A DNA stretch of 6,670 nucleotides. Origin: Candidatus Saccharimonadota bacterium. Lineage in GTDB: Bacteria > Eremiobacterota > Xenobia > Xenobiales > Xenobiaceae. The stretch spans positions 1 through 6,670 of the forward strand of contig SFMI01000098.1 in assembly GCA_004554425.1 (NCBI GenBank), read 5' to 3'. The notes under the pieces were generated by a model. That model saw only the letters and a list, made by a program, of their open reading frames with translations, was not told the origin of the DNA and ran no database searches. This document shows, piece after piece, positions 1 to 4,998 of this stretch (positions within the stretch are counted from its first letter, which is position 1; each line of letters starts with the position of its first letter). The position numbers were made by a program, and so were the translations under genes.

Positions 1-869
1 TATTTCTTTTCTCGCTGCCATTTTAATAATAAAGACCTAAACCACATTGGAGCGGTTACATACTCTCCAAAAGAGATTGAAGCTATACGCTTTAAAAGAG
101 ATTCTTCACTTTCCAGTACGTCACAATTGGCATTGTCAACCAAATAAGTTAACTGAATGCCTTTTTCTACAAGGCAAATTATTTCAGCTAAATTTTTTAT
201 CTTAGGTAAAGATATTTCAGTTTCACTGTTACGAATCTCAATATGGCTGTATTTAAAGCAGCTGTCTCTAATATAAACTTCCATCTTTGCGTTGCTATGC
301 CAAATGCAATTTCCAGACAAGGAGTCTGGCTTCAGTTTGCTTAACTTTATAGCCTCTCCGTTGTCTTTACTTAACCTAAACTCATACGCACCATCTCCAG
401 TCAATTTTTGTTCACATTGTCTACTTAGAAAAAGTGAATTATCTATTTGCAACTTTCCATTTGATTCTACAGATACAACTACATCGTTTTTTGAAATAGA
501 ACGTAGAATAATATCGTTATCTTTGTTCTTTACATAATTATCAGAAAGACCAACTTCAAAAATTTTGTTGCTTCCCGAAAAGGCACAGTAAATTGAATCA
601 GCATCTTTAACTAGAATATTGACGTCTCGTCTAACAACAGCAGGAGGCCAAAGTAAATTTAGTTTTGTTACACCTTCTGTAAGAGAAACTCTAAATTTAC
701 TGTCAATAAGGCGTTTTACAGAGGAATATCTACTTTTATTATCAGTAAAATTACTTCCAAACTTTAAAAGGTAAACATAGTAATTGTAATTACCAAGAGC
801 AATTTGGCCTTTTCTTTCTAAATCAACTTGCCACTCAGTTAGTTTATCAATAACTTCATTATCGTTAAA
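1..869 (-). pseudogene. Downstream reading frame of a split hypothetical protein (no start codon, runs off left edge)
   Basis: This frame is open from 869 to the left edge (289 codons read, no stop) but is bounded upstream by TAG at 870-872. No ATG, GTG or TTG occurs in its first 139 codons; the first TTG is at 450-452 and the first ATG at 282-284. It therefore cannot be an independent gene of this length and is best read as the continuation of the upstream frame (865-1521) after a +1 shift. The predicted protein is soluble and looks beta-rich, with many alternating short hydrophobic stretches and no clear membrane segment or signal peptide. It has a WPP motif near residue 75 and ends in the window with a Trp/Arg/Lys-rich stretch. 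I do not recognise the family. The base composition is AT-rich compared with preT/preA. The stop codon, and so the full length, lies outside the window. Confidence 0.6.
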
Positions 870-1521
870 CTAGATAGTAAAGCCTATCAACCGGCATACT
901 GCTTCCGAACCGTATTCTGTTGTCGCCAAAATCGTTGTAATTAAAAATTGCTCCGCTTTTGGTAAAGCCATCGGAGTAGTTGGCCCACTTCTTCTCTATT
1001 TTACTTTTTATACCAGTATCTGCACTAACTTCTATTGCATACTTAGCTTTTTCACCACAAGGAATAAACTTTACGGTAATTGGAGTGCTTGATTCATCGC
1101 AAAAACGATAAGGAGTTATATAATACTCTTTGCGATTGTAGTTATTTTTTTCATCACTTATAACAACTTTGGCTTTTTGCTTTTTAGCTTGATCTATAAG
1201 TTCATCACCTAAAGGCGGAAACATTAAGTATATATGAAAGCAACTTCCTTCATCTTTTAAACACATAGGAAGTCCTATGCGTTGATAGGATCCGATTTCT
1301 CGCTCAGATTGAGCAATACGTCGATCACATTCTATGGTTGATTCAGTCTTTTTTAGGTGAAAAAAATAATCGGGATGTTTGCCTCCCCTTTTTCTATAAC
1401 GCACATTTTCAAAACAATATGGGCAAGTAAACCTGCTGCGCTTATTTTGTATAGACTGTCCGTAAAATTGCTCAGCACAGACCAACCTATTGTTCGAAAG
1501 TTTATCTATAGCTTCTTTCAT
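865..1521 (-). CDS. Hypothetical protein with CoiA-like N-terminal zinc-binding motif (N-terminal part of a split gene)
   Basis: This 218-residue frame starts at ATG 1521; an in-frame TGA lies three codons upstream, so no longer start exists. Residues 31-65 hold a likely zinc site: C33-P-Y-C36, then HPDYFFH with H55, then C65. The pattern CxxC...H...C resembles the N-terminal zinc-ribbon region of CoiA-like proteins, but I see no recognisable nuclease motif after it. Residues 145-218 look like alternating beta strands, ending in a GSSMPVDRLYYLV segment just before TAA at 865-867. There is no good Shine-Dalgarno sequence before the start. The adjacent frame continues for at least 289 codons, so this is probably the N-terminal third or less of a larger protein. 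Function is unknown. The place downstream of ssrA and the AT-rich composition suggest an acquired island gene, which is inference only. Confidence 0.7.
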   Translation of the reverse strand: MKEAIDKLSNNRLVCAEQFYGQSIQNKRSRFTCPYCFENVRYRKRGGKHPDYFFHLKKTESTIECDRRIAQSEREIGSYQRIGLPMCLKDEGSCFHIYLMFPPLGDELIDQAKKQKAKVVISDEKNNYNRKEYYITPYRFCDESSTPITVKFIPCGEKAKYAIEVSADTGIKSKIEKKWANYSDGFTKSGAIFNYNDFGDNRIRFGSSMPVDRLYYLV

Positions 1522-1531
1522 GACATTTCAT

Positions 1532-1580
1532 ATGTACCATTTTTAACACTAAGCTAATATATACACTCACAATGTACCAT
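1532..1580 (-). promoter_or_regulatory. Candidate promoter and paired operator-like sites for the split gene
   Basis: The 9-bp word ATGTACCAT occurs at 1532-1540 and again at 1572-1580, exactly 40 bp apart, so both lie on about the same face of the helix. Each copy is a short palindrome of the form ATG-N3-CAT. Between them, on the minus strand, is a TATATT (1556-1561) that could be a -10 box; no convincing -35 is seen. One copy would sit over the spacer and -35 region and the other between the transcription start and the ATG at 1521. The arrangement resembles a repressor-controlled promoter, but this is inferred from spacing and symmetry alone. Confidence 0.3.
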
Positions 1581-1640
1581 ATCTTCCCACAAATAAAAAC
1601 TATTTTTAATATATGTTTGAAATTTTTCATACGAAATAAT

Positions 1641-1680
1641 AAAAAAACTCACCTAACACGAAATTGCGTTGGTGAGTTTT
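1641..1680 (-). terminator. Intrinsic terminator of ssrA
   Basis: On the minus strand AAAACTCACCAAC pairs with GTTAGGTGAGTTTT (13 bp with one bulged A) around a loop of about 10 nt, and the 3' arm runs into a tract of seven T. It begins 11 nt past the encoded CCA end of the tmRNA, which is where a terminator is expected. The plus-strand reading has only a short, interrupted T tract. Confidence 0.88.
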
Positions 1681-1690
1681 CTTCTTTATA

Positions 1691-2047
1691 TGGTGGAGGT
1701 GGCGGGAATCGAACCCGCGTCCGAAGAGGCCTCCACGACAGCCTCTACGAGTGTAGCCTAGGCTTTAGTCTCGGCTTGTCAAGCTCCCCTGGGCCGGATC
1801 CCGATAAGCCATACCCTCTGGTGTTTCCCCTATGCAGCCGAGAGACTAGCGGCAAATGGGTAGACGGCGTGGTTCACGCCCGGTACACCTCCGCCGACGA
1901 AGGTGAGCGGACGCACCGCACTAGGCGGCGAGAGCCAAATTATCTTCGGCAGTTAATGTTTGAAAGTTTCGACTTTTTTACGAGCTTTCGACAACTCGAC
2001 TCGCAACTATCGGCAAAGCATCTCCCCGTCGAAACCGGGACACCCCC
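1691..2047 (-). ncRNA. ssrA: tmRNA (transfer-messenger RNA)
   Basis: tmRNA rescues ribosomes stalled on broken mRNAs: it enters as an alanyl-tRNA mimic with SmpB, then serves as template for a degradation tag. The 5' end GGGGGTG (2047-2041) pairs with CACCTCC near the 3' end (six Watson-Crick pairs and one G-U), followed by discriminator A and an encoded CCA at 1691-1693. The T-arm GGTTCGATTCC and the 5' motif GGTTTCGACGGGG are typical. The 357-nt length fits a one-piece tmRNA. The internal reading frame ends AEDNLALAA followed by TAG (1921-1923). The body between the tag and the 3' end is GC-rich with several self-complementary blocks, as expected for the pseudoknots. The gene is complete and flanked by its own promoter and terminator. 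Confidence 0.97.
1921..1971 (-). other. tmRNA proteolysis-tag reading frame
   Basis: Read on the minus strand, the frame ending at TAG (1921-1923) gives NFQTLTAEDNLALAA, preceded by a CGA codon; an in-frame TAA lies three codons before the AAC. The C-terminal ALAA is the usual degradation signal recognised by ClpXP-type proteases. The resume codon is not certain: CGA (1969-1971) or AAC (1966-1968) is likely. The neighbouring frame starting GAA gives only ETFKH and stops, lacking the hydrophobic tail, so it is rejected. The tag is somewhat longer than the 10-residue E. coli type. Confidence 0.75.
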
Positions 2048-2128
2048 GAGTTTTGTAGGAACACCGCTGCCTAACTCTTCAAGTGGAACCTTCACTGAAA
2101 AGCGCACCGGCACTTTGCCTCCGAACCA
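2048..2128 (-). other. Structured 5' leader of pre-tmRNA
   Basis: From the predicted start near 2128 to the mature 5' end at 2047 the transcript has a leader of about 80 nt, which RNase P would be expected to remove. It is more GC-rich than the promoter region and contains a hairpin at 2075-2102 (about 10 bp with one bulge, loop of about 7 nt), plus a small GGCA/TGCC hairpin at 2112-2122. I could not match it to SRP RNA, 6S RNA or a T-box. It could be simply a leader or a separate small RNA. Confidence 0.45.
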
Positions 2129-2134
2129 GCTGTG

Positions 2135-2164
2135 ATTTTACCACGCCAATATAAAAAAGGTCAA
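2135..2164 (-). promoter_or_regulatory. ssrA promoter (-35 TTGACC, -10 TAAAAT)
   Basis: The minus strand carries TTGACC (2164-2159) and TAAAAT (2140-2135) with an 18-bp spacer. Each hexamer differs from the sigma-70/sigma-A consensus at one position. An AT-rich tract follows upstream. This fits the strong constitutive expression expected of tmRNA. Predicted transcription start is near 2128. Confidence 0.8.
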
Positions 2165-2190
2165 GGTATTAGCTATTTAGCACCTAAAAA

Positions 2191-2230
2191 CCTAAAGAGA
2201 AAATATTTTTATGGATATTTTTTTCTTTTT
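2191..2230. repeat. AT-rich inverted repeat between the divergent promoters
   Basis: AAAATAT (2200-2206) and ATATTTT (2215-2221) form a perfect 7-bp inverted repeat around an 8-nt centre. The symmetry extends imperfectly outward through A-rich and T-rich runs. It lies between the ssrA and preT promoters and could be a regulator site, a UP element or simple AT richness. Nothing else is evident in this spacer apart from the promoters. Confidence 0.3.
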
Positions 2231-2256
2231 CTAGGTATTTAAGGACAAAAATAATG

Positions 2257-2262
2257 TATAAT
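2257..2262 (+). promoter_or_regulatory. Predicted -10 box of the preTA promoter
   Basis: A perfect TATAAT lies here, 56 bp before the preT start codon, preceded directly by TG. No good TTGACA-like -35 is found at 16-18 bp spacing, so an activator or the upstream AT-rich DNA may be needed. Predicted transcription start is near 2269. The box overlaps an in-frame ATG at 2261, which argues against that ATG as the translation start. Confidence 0.6.
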
Positions 2263-2268
2263 GTGGGC

Positions 2269-2285
2269 CTGCCGTTGTCTGGCAG
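2269..2285 (+). promoter_or_regulatory. Hairpin at the 5' end of the preTA mRNA
   Basis: CTGCC (2269-2273) and GGCAG (2281-2285) form a 5-bp GC-rich stem with a 7-nt loop, right at the predicted transcription start. It could protect the mRNA 5' end, or the DNA dyad could be an operator covering the start site. No T tract follows, so it is not an intrinsic terminator. Confidence 0.4.
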
Positions 2286-2306
2286 AATGTCTGTTGATAC
2301 TTAAAA

Positions 2307-2314
2307 GAAGGAAG
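2307..2314 (+). promoter_or_regulatory. Ribosome binding site of preT
   Basis: GAAGGAAG contains AAGGA (2308-2312), five bases before ATG 2318. It selects this start over the in-frame ATG at 2261, which lies inside the -10 box and would add 19 residues unlike any PreT N-terminus. Confidence 0.8.
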
Positions 2315-2317
2315 AAA

Positions 2318-3547
2318 ATGACTAATAAGTACGTAGAAGAAGTCGAGCAAGCTTACACTATGATGACAGTCATGGAGGAAGCTCAGCGCTGCCTGCTTTG
2401 CCATGATGCCCCTTGTTCTAAGTCTTGTCCAGCCGGAACTGATCCTGCCCGCTTCATCCGCAGCGTCCGTTTCAGGAACTTCAAAGGTGCTGCCGAGACT
2501 ATTCGTGAGAATAACGCCTTAGGTTCCATTTGCGCCCGTGTATGTCCCACTGAGAGGTACTGCCAGAAAGGCTGCTCCAGATGTGGTATCGATCGTCCCA
2601 TTGATATTGGCGGTATCCAGAGATTCGTCACCGATTTCGAGAGCCAAGTAGGCATGCAAATTCTCGAAAAAGGCAAGCCCAACGGCAAGAAGATCGCCAT
2701 TATCGGTAGTGGCCCTGCCGGACTTCAGGCTGCCGCTTCTCTCCTTCGCTTGGGATACGCTGTCGATATTTATGAGAAGAACGAAAAAGCCGGTGGATAC
2801 CTTCGCTACGGTATTCCGGAATATCGTCTTCCCAACGCTGTTGTCGATCACGAAATTTCCCTTATCGAGAAATTAGGCGCCAACTTCAAACTTAATACAA
2901 AAATTGGCACCGATATTACTTTAGAGCAGCTCAAAGCTGACCATGACGCCGTTTTAATCGCCATCGGCTCCAGCGAAGCCAAAATACTTCCTATGTTCGA
3001 AGGCAATGATTGCGTAGAAACTGCCGTTTCTTTCTTGGCTCGCACCAAAGAAAATAAGGGTAACGTTGAGGTTCCTCAAAACGTATTGGTTATCGGCGGC
3101 GGCGACGTAGCTATGGACGTTGTGACCACTCTCAAGATGCTCGGCGTCAAGAACGTTACCGACGTAGTTTATGAAGAGTTCTCCGAGTTCTTAGCCTCCC
3201 AGAAAGAGTTGCGCGGCGCTCAGGCTTTAGGCGTAACCATTATTGATGGTTATGTGCCCGAAAAAGTCGAAGGTCACACCGTTACTTTCAAGCATCGCCA
3301 CATTAACAGTCAGATCAATATCGAAGTTGACAAGATCATTTTGGCCGTCGGTCAAAAAGTCAATGCTGAGAACTTAGGTCTCAACATTGTCAAGAATGAA
3401 GTCGATTTTGATGGTTACAAGTCTGCTGATGAAAAAGTATTTGTGGCCGGCGACATCGCTCACGGTGACAAAACTGTTGTATGGGCCGTTAAGAAGGGCA
3501 AAGAAGCTGCCCAGGCCATTCACGAAAGCTTGGGAGGCAATAAGTAA
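2318..3547 (+). CDS. preT: NAD(P)-dependent dihydropyrimidine dehydrogenase subunit PreT
   Basis: PreT is the electron-input subunit of cytoplasmic dihydropyrimidine dehydrogenase: it oxidises NAD(P)H on FAD and passes electrons through iron-sulfur clusters to PreA. The 409 residues match the E. coli PreT length (412 from memory). The N-terminal Fer4_20-type domain (about 15-110) has cysteines 25, 28, 33, 37, 72, 76, 82, 86 and 89, including the block CLLCHDAPC and the block ARVCPTE. The FAD Rossmann motif GSGPAG is at 130-135, the NAD(P) motif GGGDVA at 260-265, and the second FAD contact VFVAGD at 374-379. The RYGIPEYRLP loop (163-172) is typical of GltD/PreT relatives. The start at 2318 is set by the upstream ribosome binding site. 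The stop TAA is directly followed by the preA ATG, so the subunits are surely co-expressed. The best alternative, a glutamate synthase small subunit, is unlikely because preA follows. Confidence 0.93.
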   Translation: MTNKYVEEVEQAYTMMTVMEEAQRCLLCHDAPCSKSCPAGTDPARFIRSVRFRNFKGAAETIRENNALGSICARVCPTERYCQKGCSRCGIDRPIDIGGIQRFVTDFESQVGMQILEKGKPNGKKIAIIGSGPAGLQAAASLLRLGYAVDIYEKNEKAGGYLRYGIPEYRLPNAVVDHEISLIEKLGANFKLNTKIGTDITLEQLKADHDAVLIAIGSSEAKILPMFEGNDCVETAVSFLARTKENKGNVEVPQNVLVIGGGDVAMDVVTTLKMLGVKNVTDVVYEEFSEFLASQKELRGAQALGVTIIDGYVPEKVEGHTVTFKHRHINSQINIEVDKIILAVGQKVNAENLGLNIVKNEVDFDGYKSADEKVFVAGDIAHGDKTVVWAVKKGKEAAQAIHESLGGNK

Positions 3548-4795
3548 ATGATCCATAAAGATTTATCCGTTGAATTCCTTGGAGTTCGTTTCGAAAATCC
3601 TTTCTGCTTATCTTCTTCTCCCGTAGGCAATTGCTACGACATGTGCAAAAAGGCTTACGACTGCGGTTGGGGCGGCGTTGTCTTCAAGACCATCGGCCCT
3701 AAGCACTTCCTTATCGACGAAGTGTCTCCCCGCTTTGATGCTCTTACCAAAGAAGCCACTCCTTTCGTAGGCTTCAAAAACATGGAGCAAATTGCCGAGC
3801 ATAGTTTGGAAGAGAACTTAGCCGACTTGCGCAGACTCAAAAAAGAGTATCCTAATCGCGTTTTGATCGCTTCTATTATGGGTACCAACGAAGAAGACTG
3901 GACCGAGTTGGCCCGTTTAGTAGACGAAGCCGGCGCTGACATGATCGAGATGAACCTCTCCTGCCCGCAGATGACTTCTCACGCTATGGGTTCGGATGTA
4001 GGTGCCAATCCTGAGCTGTGCAAAAAATACTGCGCTGCTGTAAAACGCGGTTCCAAGTTGCCTATGATGGCTAAAATGACTCCTAATATTACTGATATGG
4101 TTCCCGTAGCCAAAGCTTGCTTAGAAGGCGGCGCCGACGGTATTGCCACTATCAATACTATTAAGTCTGTCACTCACGTTGATTTGGATCGCAAAGTCGG
4201 TCTGCCTATCGTCAACGGTAAGTCCTCTATTTCCGGTTACTCCGGTAAAGCTGTCAAGCCCGTAGCTTTGCGCTTCCTCCAGCAGCTTCGCAGCGCTGAA
4301 GGTCTCCACGATTTGCCTATTTCCGGTATTGGCGGTATCGAAACTTGGGAAGACGCTGCTGAGTTCATTCTGTTAGGCGCTACCACTTTGCAAGTCACCA
4401 CCGCTATTATGCAATACGGCTACCGTGTAGTAGAAGACATGAAGAACGGTCTTATGCACTACATGGAAGAGCAAGGCGTAGACAGTCTCCACGAGTTGAT
4501 CGGTTTGGCTAATGCCAACATCATTCCCGCCGAAGAGCTCGACCGCGACTACATCGTCTATCCCGAAATTGATGAAGATAAGTGCATCGGCTGCGGCCGT
4601 TGCTACATCTCTTGCTACGACGGCGCTCACCAGGCTATGGTCTGGAATGAAGAGACCCGCAAACCTTCTTGCAACAAAGAAAAGTGCGTAGGCTGCCACC
4701 TTTGCGCCTTAGTTTGCCCCGTCAAAGCTATCGGTAAAGGCGAAGTTGTACTTAAACCCGGACGCACCGGTTGCGCCGCCGATAAGAAAGTATAA
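3548..4795 (+). CDS. preA: NAD(P)-dependent dihydropyrimidine dehydrogenase subunit PreA
   Basis: PreA is the catalytic subunit: it reduces the 5,6 double bond of uracil or thymine on FMN, the first step of reductive pyrimidine breakdown, or runs in reverse. Residues 1 to about 310 form a dihydroorotate dehydrogenase-like TIM barrel with the substrate-site motif NLSCP (136-140), the strand AKMTPN (175-180), GGADGIATINT (194-204) and the phosphate-binding SGIGGIETWEDAAEF. The C-terminus carries two 4Fe-4S motifs: C346, C349, C352, C356 and C380, C383, C386, C390. Length is 415 residues against 411 for E. coli PreA (from memory). The start is secured by GGGAGG at 3532-3537, inside the end of preT, and there is no gap between the genes. 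Where mammalian enzyme has its catalytic-loop cysteine this protein reads SDVGANPE, as I recall for bacterial PreA. No hydantoinase or ureidopropionase gene follows. Confidence 0.95.
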   Translation: MIHKDLSVEFLGVRFENPFCLSSSPVGNCYDMCKKAYDCGWGGVVFKTIGPKHFLIDEVSPRFDALTKEATPFVGFKNMEQIAEHSLEENLADLRRLKKEYPNRVLIASIMGTNEEDWTELARLVDEAGADMIEMNLSCPQMTSHAMGSDVGANPELCKKYCAAVKRGSKLPMMAKMTPNITDMVPVAKACLEGGADGIATINTIKSVTHVDLDRKVGLPIVNGKSSISGYSGKAVKPVALRFLQQLRSAEGLHDLPISGIGGIETWEDAAEFILLGATTLQVTTAIMQYGYRVVEDMKNGLMHYMEEQGVDSLHELIGLANANIIPAEELDRDYIVYPEIDEDKCIGCGRCYISCYDGAHQAMVWNEETRKPSCNKEKCVGCHLCALVCPVKAIGKGEVVLKPGRTGCAADKKV

Positions 4796-4846
4796 AACTT
4801 TCTCTCGAGATTCCACGCACTTTAACGCGTTCTTGTAGGTAAAAAG

Positions 4847-4884
4847 ACAGACTTTGGTAAAGGAGCCAGGGTCTGTATTTTTAT
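4847..4884 (+). terminator. Intrinsic terminator of the preTA operon
   Basis: ACAGACTTTGG (4847-4857) pairs with CCAGGGTCTGT (4866-4876), giving 11 continuous pairs with two G-U, around an 8-nt loop, followed by ATTTTTATTT. It lies about 50 nt after the preA stop and separates the operon from the flavoprotein-rhodanese gene. Confidence 0.88.
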
Positions 4885-4937
4885 TTAGCCTGCTTTTTTA
4901 GTGGCGGAAACATTTTGATTTCCTCTAAACAAAAAAA

Positions 4938-4990
4938 GCTCCAATACTTTTTAGTTCTCTGTTTCAATACTCAAAAACTTTGAAAGGAGC
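4938..4990 (+). promoter_or_regulatory. Predicted 5' UTR stem covering the ribosome binding site of the next gene
   Basis: GCTCC (4938-4942) can pair with GGAGC (4986-4990), which is part of the Shine-Dalgarno AAAGGAG (4983-4989) lying 9 nt before ATG 4999. Inside it, TTTTTAGT (4948-4955) can pair with ACTCAAAAA (4969-4977) with one bulged C. The nested arrangement would hide the ribosome binding site. Whether it forms or responds to a signal is unknown. I found no convincing promoter in 4885-4940, though one must lie near it. Confidence 0.35.
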
Positions 4991-4998
4991 CCCAAACA

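Noticed and set aside
292..537. An 81-codon plus-strand open frame
   Set aside because: It lies opposite the long minus-strand frame, has no ribosome binding site, and looks like chance translation.
1357..1557. A 66-codon plus-strand frame with hydrophobic stretches
   Set aside because: It overlaps antisense the zinc-motif region of the 865-1521 gene and its promoter, with no ribosome binding site.
2048..2128. SRP RNA, 6S RNA or T-box in the ssrA leader
   Set aside because: The GGAA-tetraloop domain of SRP RNA, the large central bubble of 6S RNA and the T-box AGGGTGGNACCGCG motif are all missing.
1572..2135. A 187-codon plus-strand open frame across the tmRNA region
   Set aside because: It is antisense to a complete ssrA gene with paired ends, and the protein is low-complexity Gly/Arg/Ser-rich without any family motif.
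2261..2317. ATG at 2261 as the preT start, adding 19 residues
   Set aside because: It overlaps the TATAAT box and the predicted transcription start; ATG 2318 has an AAGGA site and gives the family length.
2383..4699. Several minus-strand frames of 60-110 codons opposite preT and preA
   Set aside because: All are shadows of strongly supported coding sequence and show no motifs or ribosome binding sites.
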